This document shows positions 8,201-17,151 of a stretch of DNA of 64,000 nt, one piece after another. A model generated the notes under the pieces. That model searched no databases, had not been told where the DNA came from, and was given only the letters and a program-made list of their open reading frames with translations. The position numbers were made by a program, and so were the translations under genes. This DNA is from Leucobacter weissii (GTDB taxonomy: Bacteria; Actinomycetota; Actinomycetes; Actinomycetales; Microbacteriaceae). The stretch covers positions 248,001 through 312,000 of the forward strand of contig NZ_JAGDYM010000004.1 of NCBI RefSeq assembly GCF_017565745.1. The letters are read 5' to 3'. How positions within the stretch are numbered: the stretch's first letter is position 1; each line of letters starts with the position of its first letter.

Positions 8201-8497
8201 AAGCCGGCCGTGAGCATCAAGCTGGCGAAGTCGAAGATCTCGACGAAGCAGCGCGGCAAGGTCACCGTCACGGCGAAGCTGCCCGGTGCGTCGCAGGTCT
8301 CCGCCACCGGCAAGGTGCGGGTCAAGGTCAGCGGCAAGTCGGTCAGGACCGTGACGCTCTCCTCCGCGAAGAAGGGCAAGATCACGGTGACCCTGCCGAA
8401 GCTGAAGAAGGGCACGCGCACGGTTCAGGTCGAGCTCCTGAGCAACTCCCTCCAGGAGCGCGCGGTCTCGAAGGGGGTGAAGCTGCGGGTGGGCTGA
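5210..8497 (+). CDS. Secreted M14-family zinc carboxypeptidase with C-terminal Ig-like repeats
   Basis: A 1095-residue exported protein. Residues 1-29 form a Sec signal peptide (MSRRRLF, hydrophobic core, cleavage after ALA). The peptidase domain (about 100-450) has the M14 zinc site HGNEWEG (His189, Glu192), the substrate-binding NPDGR (230-234), a FHGY (His278) as probable third ligand, and a TATVEIPW glutamate near 380 as probable general base. A central region (about 470-880) holds Rossmann-like segments (IWVGAAFTFSGAQATGRAAV) without a clear family. Two Ig-like beta domains follow (about 903-985 and 1000-1095), lysine-rich, with no sortase or membrane anchor. The ATG at 5210 is chosen because it begins the signal peptide and follows GAGGAA; an upstream TTG at 5168 would lie inside the operator. 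It likely degrades extracellular peptides; the substrate is unknown. Confidence 0.88.
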   Translation: MSRRRLFAGLSGVAIAALTLTAIGPAALADEGRGPGTENRPSAPYTAKIQSGGAPSLAAAEEGESDKLSLPTSYPHQPRLNFYRDNPTGPNGEADFNTNVPELVSHPDIAPALTDLMERSNRVSTQVIGQSTQGRDLYLVTVTAPETETFTAQQTAWRDKIRNNPVAAKSDAALLSGYKTPIWISNNIHGNEWEGTDAALQYIEYLATAPMSEVGSILRNNRIYFSPSLNPDGRTNATRATALGLDPNRDMITLTTPETASFVQTADAVQAIYNADFHGYTSVLQMEPTGPPHGSNYEYDLYIPHNYALALAVEKHVTGKQIPGNTYLSAPKATGTGSIVNTPTDYIKIPYRDTPSGWDDFPPIFTAQYAAFYGAITATVEIPWSRNRNAGNTGSGGVLISADRAKINTEVSYETMVAIVDYLNRPAVAKDLLLNQIETFRRGVEGEPKVALTTGNIADVPGPDQWKAEWDSTDDQEAITLPRAYVIPVGDDQRSASDANRLVQRLIDVGLEVGTLDADTTVGGTTYPKGSYVVDMHQPLRGLANALLDLGEDISQKLPSMYDISAWSLGYIWGADVDKVGLVTDPAIGSATRIDAVNPNHSAPSTGGYSTFELAGVADYQAVNELLDQGVAVTMIEDGSVVVADSDAQAVAAVAAEFDIAVEQAGSEDLAALSKPSAKGLSDLKVAYVGNQDDRLSLTELGFDDLVQITAAGVNSNPAVLDDVDVIWVGAAFTFSGAQATGRAAVQSWLDEGGSIVGRTASAYTAANAFGLLSATAVAGNGSGNGIVAVDTPEGSVLEPYKQDTSFVYPAVSFTNLGEGTKAEQSYGAGNPLLAGHWRSTNATNGPEVAAGNASVISGEAASGAKALVFGTSVFFRTHPKGGLSQAARGLFWAAPEGEKVIPPTRIAVTPTKSTTRYGQPNAVAVSVSSAGEPVAGQVEVRFGGKVVGTPTLSEGKASVPLPAAQKPGTYALTVKYQGSDTVKAAEATRSLKVLKAKPAVSIKLAKSKISTKQRGKVTVTAKLPGASQVSATGKVRVKVSGKSVRTVTLSSAKKGKITVTLPKLKKGTRTVQVELLSNSLQERAVSKGVKLRVG

Positions 8498-8515
8498 TCA
8501 TCGCCCGGTAACCGG

Positions 8516-8563
8516 GGGGCAGTCGTGGTCGTTCTCATCGTGCAGAACGACCGCGACTGCCCC
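8516..8563. terminator. Bidirectional terminator between the carboxypeptidase and peroxidase genes
   Basis: A 20-base-pair stem (8516-8535 with 8544-8563) with one G-U pair and an eight-base loop, placed between two convergent genes and 18 bases after the first stop. Confidence 0.85.
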
Positions 8564-8573
8564 TCCCGCTTGC

Positions 8574-9845
8574 TCAGCGCGCGAACAGACTCGCGCCCAG
8601 GGTCTCGCCCTCGCGGAAGCCGGGGAGGATCGCGAAGACGGCGGAACCGGTGTGGGTGATCCACTCGTTCAGCAGATCCAGCTCGTCGAGGCGGCCCTGG
8701 ATCGGCACGAACTGGCTGAGCGGATCGCGCTGATAGCAGGCGAAGAGCAACCCCGACTCGCCGTCCTGCTCGTAGTTGACGGCCCGGCGGAAGATCCGCT
8801 CGCCCGGGTCCTCGGAGTGCGCCCGCCGGATGTGGGAGGCGCTCGGGATCAGCGGAAGCCCGTACTCGTTCGTCGCCTCGAAATCGCTGGGCGTGCGCTC
8901 GTCGGCGGAGGCGGCGGGGGCGCTGAGCGGGGACCCGTCGCTGAGCCGGCGTCCGATCGTCTGCTCCCTGCCGGGGCGATCCACCTGGTCCCAGGTATCG
9001 AGCTCCATGCGGATGCGGCGCAGCACGAGGGCGCTGCCGCCCGCGAGCCAGCCCTCGCCAGCGGCCGAGCCGTCCAGCCAGATCAGCGAAGCGAGGTCGT
9101 CGTCCTCCGGGGAGGGATTCTCCGTGCCGTCGACCTGCCCCATGAGATTGCGCATGGTCGTGCCGCTCGCCTCGGCGCCGCGCGCCTGCCGGAAGCCCTG
9201 CTGGCTCCAGAGCGGCTCGGCGAAACTGACGAGGTCCCGCTCCAGCATGCGCGCCGCGTGAGCGACCGGCAGCAGATCGTCCGCCTGAACCATGAGCAGC
9301 AGGTCGCCGTCGTCGTATCCGTTGCCCAGCCGGTCCCGAGTGAACGCGGGGAGCGGTCCGAGCCATTCCGGTCGTCGCGCGCTGCTGACCCGCTCGACGA
9401 GACCGGCGCCCACTCCCACGGTGATGGAGAGCCGGGCGGGCCGTGCGGCGAGTTCGGGCTCGGGATCCGCCAGCGGCCCCTCTCCCGCGGTGAGCGCCTC
9501 GATATCGCCGGTCAGGATGTTGAACATGCGCGCGAGCGCATCCGCGTCGGTGTCCTCCAGCAGGCGATATGCCAGGAAGCGAATGTGAGCGCCCGGGGCG
9601 GTGACGATGCCCGCCTGATGGGCGCCGTGGCAGCCCAGCTCCTCCCCGCCGAACCCCGCTTCGCCGCCGTCGGTCTCGGAGCCGCCGCCGGACTGCAGCG
9701 CCCTCCCGCCGAGGAGGGCTCCGCCGAGCCCCAGTGCGGCGCCGAGGCCGAGGCCCGCCGCGCCCCCCGTGAGGAGGGCGCGGCGCCCGAGTCCGCGATC
9801 GGGTGCGGAGCCGGGTTCGGGCGGAACCGACTCAGTGGTCGGCAT
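8574..9845 (-). CDS. Tat-exported DyP-type haem peroxidase (EfeB-like)
   Basis: A 423-residue peroxidase with a twin-arginine signal (LGRRALLTGGAAGLGLG, about residues 19-35) and a glycine/alanine hydrophobic stretch, so it is exported folded with haem. The DyP signature GQVDGTENP is at 236-244, with the catalytic aspartate at 239. SHIRRAH at about 337-343 supplies the proximal haem histidine. The C-terminus (LLFACYQRDPLSQFVPIQ) is typical of the EfeB/Tat-DyP branch. Unlike most EfeB genes it is not next to efeU or efeO: its ATG at 9845 overlaps the end of a PCuAC copper chaperone gene by 14 bases, and a copC gene lies further upstream. A longer frame to 9881 runs deeper into pcuAC and adds nothing conserved. 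Last gene of the copper locus. Confidence 0.88.
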   Translation of the reverse strand: MPTTESVPPEPGSAPDRGLGRRALLTGGAAGLGLGAALGLGGALLGGRALQSGGGSETDGGEAGFGGEELGCHGAHQAGIVTAPGAHIRFLAYRLLEDTDADALARMFNILTGDIEALTAGEGPLADPEPELAARPARLSITVGVGAGLVERVSSARRPEWLGPLPAFTRDRLGNGYDDGDLLLMVQADDLLPVAHAARMLERDLVSFAEPLWSQQGFRQARGAEASGTTMRNLMGQVDGTENPSPEDDDLASLIWLDGSAAGEGWLAGGSALVLRRIRMELDTWDQVDRPGREQTIGRRLSDGSPLSAPAASADERTPSDFEATNEYGLPLIPSASHIRRAHSEDPGERIFRRAVNYEQDGESGLLFACYQRDPLSQFVPIQGRLDELDLLNEWITHTGSAVFAILPGFREGETLGASLFAR

Positions 9846-10476
9846 GTCCGTCCTCGTGGTCGTGGTCCTCGCCGTCCGCATGCTCGTGCGAACCGTGATC
9901 CTCCTCCGAGCCCTCGTACTCCTCGTTCGCGCCGGCGGTGTCCTTCACCAGGGCCTCGAACCCGACGGTGCTCCCGTCCGCGAGCTGCAAGTCGATTCGG
10001 ACGGTGTCGCCGGTGAGGATCGGCTCGGCGATCTCCATCAGCATGATGTGCAGGCCGCCCGGCGCGAGTTCGAGGGTGCCGCCGGCGGGCACCACGAATC
10101 CGCCGTCGATCTCGCGCATCGTCCCGTCGACGACCTCGTGCAACTCGACGGTGCCCGCTGCCGTGCTGCTCGCTCCGGTGATCTCGACATCCTCCGAGCC
10201 CGTGTTCACCAGGGTGCCGAATGCGCCGCTCATGCCGGTGCCGGGTTCGAGATCCGCGGACGTCGCCTTGACCCACGCGCCCTCGATGCCGAGGGGATGG
10301 TCGGAGGCCGGCGCCGGGGAGGCCGGGGACTCGTTCGCGGCACCGCCCGACGGTGCCGCGGCGGGGGACGAGCACGCGGAGAGGAGCAGAGGAGCGCTCA
10401 GCGCGAGGACCGCGGCCGAGGCGAGGGCGAGCGTGCGCCGCCGGGTGTTCGGGCGCGAGTGGGCAGAGATGATCAT
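9832..10476 (-). CDS. PCuAC-family copper chaperone lipoprotein with histidine-rich tail
   Basis: A 214-residue lipoprotein: basic N-terminus, hydrophobic core and the lipobox LLSAC with lipidation at Cys35. Residues 62-185 form the PCuAC (DUF461) beta-barrel, which carries Cu(I) outside the membrane and delivers it to cuproenzymes such as cytochrome oxidase. Candidate ligands are His113 and Met120 plus the HIM pair His143/Met145. The last 25 residues are a metal-binding tail rich in His and Asp/Glu (HGSHEHADGEDHDHEDGHADH, cited in part). The stop codon lies inside the start of the downstream DyP peroxidase gene, so the two are translationally coupled. copC is 138 bases upstream on the same strand. 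Confidence 0.88.
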   Translation of the reverse strand: MIISAHSRPNTRRRTLALASAAVLALSAPLLLSACSSPAAAPSGGAANESPASPAPASDHPLGIEGAWVKATSADLEPGTGMSGAFGTLVNTGSEDVEITGASSTAAGTVELHEVVDGTMREIDGGFVVPAGGTLELAPGGLHIMLMEIAEPILTGDTVRIDLQLADGSTVGFEALVKDTAGANEEYEGSEEDHGSHEHADGEDHDHEDGHADH

Positions 10477-10514
10477 GATGGGGTTTCCTTCGAAGAGTCG
10501 TATGCGTGTCGGTG

Positions 10515-10542
10515 CGCGGCCGACGCGTTCGCGTCGGCCGCG
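10515..10542. terminator. Strong palindrome between copC and pcuAC
   Basis: A 13-base perfect inverted repeat (10515-10527 with 10530-10542) whose arms are separated by only two bases. It lies in the 138-base gap between copC and the chaperone gene on the minus strand. It could be a terminator or attenuator that sets relative expression, or an mRNA-stabilising hairpin. Confidence 0.45.
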
Positions 10543-10614
10543 TGCGGCAGAGCGGCGCTCTGCGCGCGGTGATTCGGTGGTGCGGGAGCGGGATCGCCCC
10601 GGGAGACCCGCCGC

Positions 10615-11253
10615 CTACTCGGAGTTCGCCGAACGGCGGCGCTTGCGCAGGAGGACCACGGCGACCGCTGCGACCGGGATCAGCAGGGCCGCCGCGACCG
10701 CGATCGACAGCCACACGGCCGTCTCGGCGGAGGCGTCGCCGACGGACTCGGGCTGCTGCTCCGCCGTCGCCCGCTCGTCCGGCGCATCCGGTTCCGAAGC
10801 CGAGAAGGGCAGAGCCTCCGGCGGTTCCGTGCTCCCAGGGTCGACGTCGAACGAGAAGGCGCCCTCGATGGGATGCCCGTCGCTCGACACGACCCTCCAG
10901 GCCACGCCGTAGCGTCCCGGCTCGAGATCCGGGGCGAGGCGCTGGACCACCTCGCGGCCCTCCGCCTCCGGCGCGCCGTCGCCGGCGTCTTCTCCGTCGG
11001 GAGCGGTCACGACGATCTCGCTGCCCGAGGGCAGCACCTCATTGTTGAACGTGAGTCGGATCGCCTCGACCGCGCCGGTGCTCGCGTTCGTCTCGAACTC
11101 GGTGTCGGTCAGTACATCGTGCGCGTGCGCGGCGGGCGCTGCGACGATGCCGAGCAGCGCGGCGCCGATGGCGAGGCCGAGCGCGGCGGTGGCGAGTCGG
11201 GCGCCGCGAAGCGCGCGACTCGATCCCTCGGCGGTGTGTGTGGAAGCGGACAT
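10615..11253 (-). CDS. CopC-domain copper-binding protein, membrane anchored
   Basis: A 212-residue protein with a signal peptide (about 1-44, cleavage before HDVL), a CopC beta-sandwich (45-137) and one C-terminal membrane helix (about 182-203) ending in a basic RKRRRS tail. After cleavage the mature protein starts with a histidine (His45), the classic amino-terminal Cu(II) ligand, and His127 in SDGHPIEGAFSFDV is the second typical ligand. The topology places the domain outside the cell. This is the YobA/YcnJ-like actinobacterial form in which CopC is anchored but CopD is not fused. AGGAG precedes the ATG by ten bases on the minus strand. Neighbours (PCuAC, DyP peroxidase, a histidine-bearing membrane protein) indicate an extracytoplasmic copper-handling locus. 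Confidence 0.88.
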   Translation of the reverse strand: MSASTHTAEGSSRALRGARLATAALGLAIGAALLGIVAAPAAHAHDVLTDTEFETNASTGAVEAIRLTFNNEVLPSGSEIVVTAPDGEDAGDGAPEAEGREVVQRLAPDLEPGRYGVAWRVVSSDGHPIEGAFSFDVDPGSTEPPEALPFSASEPDAPDERATAEQQPESVGDASAETAVWLSIAVAAALLIPVAAVAVVLLRKRRRSANSE

Positions 11254-11331
11254 GCGGGAAAACTCCTGACGGGTGGAACGGGTGTGCAGCGCGACCCGGG
11301 CGAATCGGTTCGCGCGGGCGGTGTCTCCGGG

Positions 11332-11357
11332 GGTCAGTGGCCTGGCGGCCTCTGACC
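11332..11357. terminator. Hairpin between the membrane protein gene and copC
   Basis: GGTCAG and CTGACC (11332-11337, 11352-11357) enclose GGCC-TGGC-GGCC with one mismatch, giving an 11-position stem with a four-base loop in the 147-base gap. It may terminate or attenuate transcription from the upstream membrane protein gene before copC. Confidence 0.4.
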
Positions 11358-11400
11358 GGGGGCAGCGCCTTTCGGGCTCGAAAGTCCGAGGACTCTCGTG

Positions 11401-12021
11401 TCAGGACAGGGGTGGACCGCGATGGGTGATCGCGGAGACCGAGCAGAGGTGCGATCGGAGCGGCGTCTGCCCGACGGCGGCGCGTGGAGCGGGCGCGGGG
11501 TCGACGGAGACCGCCAGCAGCAGCCGCGGCAGCGGGGCAGCGTCCCGGATCAGTCGCGCGAGGCCGACCGCTGCGCGCTCGCCGCGGTGCAGCAGCAGCG
11601 CGGTGAGCAGCGCGGCGAGGCCGTGGGCGGCCCACATCCATCCGTCCGAGGCGCCGGCCGCGGCGAGATCCGCGGCGAAGGGCGAGGCCGAGGCAAGGCC
11701 GACGGGGAGATGACCGGCGTGCGCGCCGCCCGAGACGCCCGGCCCGTTCCCCGAGGAGAGGCCGAGGCCGGCGAACGACCAGTGGTAGAGGAACTGGCTG
11801 GCGCCCACCGCCAGCGCGGTGCGCCACAGGGATCCGAGACGCCCCGCGAGCGCGACGCAGAGCGGCAGCGCGAGCGCGCCGGTGGCGAGGACCGCGAGCG
11901 GGGTGATCGACCCGCCGGCAGCGCCGTGCGAGACGGCCGCGATCAGCGTGGCGAAGAGTGCGCCCGCAGCGCCGCGCGCCGTGCGCGCGGCGCGCGGCAT
12001 GCGGTCGTCTTCCCGGGTCAC
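11401..12021 (-). CDS. Predicted membrane protein of the copper locus
   Basis: A membrane protein of about 206 residues with four or five hydrophobic segments (GALFATLIAAVSHGA, PLAVLATGALALPLCVALAG, TALAVGASQFLYHWSFAGLG, WMWAAHGLAALLTALLLHRG). Histidines recur at segment ends (SHGAAG, YHW, HAGH, AAHG, LHRG), which fits metal binding or transport, but the family was not recognised. The start is GTG at 12021 or ATG at 12000; neither has a clear ribosome binding site, and longer frames cross the divergent gene at 12081. It is first in the minus-strand series copC, pcuAC, DyP peroxidase, so a role in copper uptake or delivery is inferred from context only. Confidence 0.6.
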   Translation of the reverse strand: MTREDDRMPRAARTARGAAGALFATLIAAVSHGAAGGSITPLAVLATGALALPLCVALAGRLGSLWRTALAVGASQFLYHWSFAGLGLSSGNGPGVSGGAHAGHLPVGLASASPFAADLAAAGASDGWMWAAHGLAALLTALLLHRGERAAVGLARLIRDAAPLPRLLLAVSVDPAPAPRAAVGQTPLRSHLCSVSAITHRGPPLS

Positions 12022-12065
12022 GCCCCCAGTGTATCCGGTCGCCCGGCCGGCTTCGCAGTCCCGCG

Positions 12066-12071
12066 TACTAT
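12066..12071 (+). promoter_or_regulatory. -10 box of probable leaderless promoter for the tail-fibre-like gene
   Basis: TACTAT followed by nine bases and the GTG start at 12081, with no ribosome binding site. Confidence 0.5.
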
Positions 12072-12080
12072 GCTGGAACG

Positions 12081-14360
<2,280 letters not shown>

Positions 14361-14361
<1 letters not shown>

Positions 14362-16979
14362 TGCGCGTACCACTCAGTTGGCTCGGCGAGTTCGTGCCGC
14401 TCTCCGCGGACGCGACACCGGAACAGGTGCACGCCGATCTCGTGCGCGTCGGCTTCGAGGAGGAGTCGATCCGCCGCTTCGAGGCGAGCGGCCCGATCGT
14501 CGTCGGCGAGGTGCTGTCGCGCGAGCCCGAGCCGCAGTCGAACGGCAAGACCATCAACTGGTGCCGGGTCAGGGTGGCGCCCGACGGAGAGCGTGCCGCC
14601 GACGGCGGGGAGGCGGTGCGCGGGATCGTCTGCGGCGCCCACAACTTCGAGGCCGGCGACAAGGTGGTGGTGACGCTGCCGGGATCCGTGCTGCCGGGGG
14701 ACTTCCGGATCGCGGCCCGCAAGACCTACGGGCACGTCAGCGACGGGATGATCGCCTCGGCGAAGGAGCTCGCGCTCGGCGAGGATCACGACGGCATCAT
14801 CGTGCTCTCGAGGCTGGGTCTCGATCCCGAGATCGGGGCGGACGCCCTCGAACTGCTCGGGATGCGCGACAGCGCCGTCGAGATCAACGTCACGCCGGAC
14901 CGCGGCTACGCGTTCTCGATCCGGGGCGTGGCGAGGGAGTACGGCCACGCGACCGGGCTCGACTTCCGGGATCCCGCGGATCTGCCGGTGATCGGAGGAG
15001 CCTCCGGCTTCGCGGTCGCCCTCGACGACCGTGCGCCGATCCGCGGCCGCGAGGGCTGCACCGGCTTCATCGCGCGGGTGGTGCGCGGCATCGACCCCGC
15101 GAGACCCACTCCGGCCTGGATGGTCGCGCGCCTGCAGCTCGCCGGCATCCGCTCGCTCTCGCTCGAGGTCGATATCTCGAACTACGTCATGCTCGAACTC
15201 GGCAGCCCGCTGCACGCCTACGATCTGGCGAAGCTCAGCGGCGGGATCACCGTGCGCCGTGCGCAGCCGGGGGAGACGCTCACCACCCTCGACGGGCAGG
15301 AGCGCGAGCTGCATCCGGAGGATCTGCTGATCACCGACGAGTCGGGGCCGATCGGCCTCGCCGGCGTGATGGGCGGCGAGTCGACGAAGACCGATGAGAC
15401 GACCGTCGACGTGCTGATCGAGGCCGCGACCTTCGACCCGGTCTCGATCGCCCGCACCTCGCGTCGGCACAAGCTGCCGAGCGAGGCATCGAAGCGCTTC
15501 GAGCGCGGGGTCGATCCGCTCGTCGCGCGGGCCGCCGCGCAGCGGATGGTCGACCTGCTCGTGGAGCTCGGCGGCGGCTCGGCGGACCCCCTGGGCGCCG
15601 AGATCGTCGCCCCGTTCGCCCAGGAGCCCGTCCGGCTGCCGCTGGCCGGTGTGAACGGCCTGCTCGGCACCGACTTCTCGGACGCCGAGATCCGCGCCGC
15701 GATCCAGCTGATCGGCTGCGAGGTCTCCGACCCGGAAGTCCCGGGCTCTCGGGTCGAGGAGGCGGGCGTGCTGCTGGTCGCTCCGCCCAGCTGGCGCGGC
15801 GACCTCGGCCGTCCCGCCGACCTGATCGAGGAGGTCGCGCGGATCCTCGGCTACGATCGCATTCCCTCGGTGCTGCCGGTCGCACCGGCCGGTCGCGGTC
15901 TCACCCGTGCGCAGCGCCTGCGCCGCCGCGCGGCCGATGCCATCGCCGCGCACGGGCTCGACGAGGTGCAGAGCTATCCCTTCGTCTCGCGCGCGCAGCT
16001 CGACGCCTTCGGCGGCGAGGCGAACGGCGATGACGAGCCGGGCGACGGCGCGGAGGGCGGGATCCCGGCGATCCGGCTGGCCAACCCGCTCGACGGCGAA
16101 GCGCCCTTCCTGCGGCGCTCGCTGCTGCCCGGACTGGTCGGCGCGGCCCAGCGCAACGTCTCCCGCGGTCTCGCCGATCTCGCGCTCGCGGAGTTCGGCG
16201 CCGTGTTCGTGCCTTCGACGGGCTCAGGGCAAGCAGCAGGGCAGCTCACGGCCGACGCGCTCGGCACCGCCGAGGTTCCTCCGCTCGCGGAGCTGCCGAG
16301 CGCGGAGACGCTCGCGGCGCTCGACCGGTCGATCCCCGCCCAGCCCTTCCGTGCGGCGGGGCTGCTGCTCGGTGCGGCCGTGGCGAAGCAGCCGGGGGAG
16401 GATCCGCGATCCTACGACTGGGCCGACGCGCTCGATGCGGCGCGTGCGCTCGCCGCGTCCGTTGCGGCCGAGCTGGTGGTGCGCCAGGGCAGGCACCGGG
16501 CCTTCCATCCGGGCCGCACCGCCGAACTGCTCGTGGCGCACGCGGGCGAGCTCGTGACGCTCGGCGTCGCGGGCGAGCTGCTGCCCGAGTTGGTCGCCGC
16601 ATCGCATCTGCCCGGCCGCGCTGCGGCGTTCGAGCTCGATCTCGGCCGTCTGATCGAGCTGGCCCCGCGCCAGCCGCAGACCTCGCACCTGTCGAGCTAT
16701 CCCGCGGCCACGCAGGACCTGACGCTGCTGGTCGACGCGGGCGTGCCCGCGAACGCGGTGCTCGCCGCGGTCGTCGCGGGCGGGGGAGACCTGCTGGAGC
16801 ACGCGCAGCTCGTCGACGACTACCGCGGCTCGGGAGTGCCGGAGGGACAGCGCGCCCTCACCCTCGCGCTGCGCTTCCGGGCGGACGACCGGACGCTCAA
16901 GGCCGAGGAGGCCACGGAGGCGAAGCTCGCGGGCGTACGCGCCGCCGAGACCGCGTTCGGCGCGAAGCTCCGCGAGTAG
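14361..16979 (+). CDS. pheT: Phenylalanine--tRNA ligase beta subunit
   Basis: An 872-residue beta subunit starting MRVPLSWLGEFVPL. Domains in order: tRNA-binding OB fold (about 40-175), B3/B4 editing domain (about 220-400, GITVRRAQPGETLTTLDGQE), B5 (about 425-500), a degenerate synthetase-like domain (about 510-770), and the C-terminal anticodon-binding fold (about 780-872, SYPAATQDLTLLVDAGVPA). It supports the PheS active site and hydrolyses mischarged Tyr-tRNA. One oddity: near residues 618-630 the protein reads FVPSTGSGQAAGQ, which is the in-frame translation of a dispersed GC-rich repeat inserted at about 16211-16235, in a loop of the synthetase-like domain. The rest of the gene is intact. 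The 172 bases between pheT and the convergent gene hold no feature I could identify. Confidence 0.96.
16211..16235. repeat. Dispersed REP-like repeat inserted in frame in pheT
   Basis: GCCTTCGACGGGCTCAGGGC and five following bases form the core. The reverse strand reads CCTGAGCCCGTCGAAGG, the well-known family whose translations give PEPVEG on one strand and STGSGQA on the other; both readings are visible here. It is an imperfect palindrome. A weaker partial match (GCTCAGGGCAA) occurs near 2015-2025. Confidence 0.7.
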
Positions 16980-17151
16980 CGCTGCGTCGGGCCCGAGCCT
17001 CCCGCGCCCGCGCGGCCGAGGGGCATCGGCTCCGGTGCACGTGGATCTCCATCGCGGCCCGGATGAGCGCGTCGGCGAAGTCGGCACCGTGCTCGGGGAG
17101 CAGCGGCGGGATGCAGGGCGAGCGCGGTCGTGCGGTGAGTCCGGAGTCCGC

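Noticed and set aside
17000-17110. Minus-strand frame LPEHGADFADALIRAAMEI after the trehalose gene, as a gene fragment
   Set aside because: Looks protein-like but is only about 25 residues, has no start, and matches no family I can name; could be chance in GC-rich DNA.
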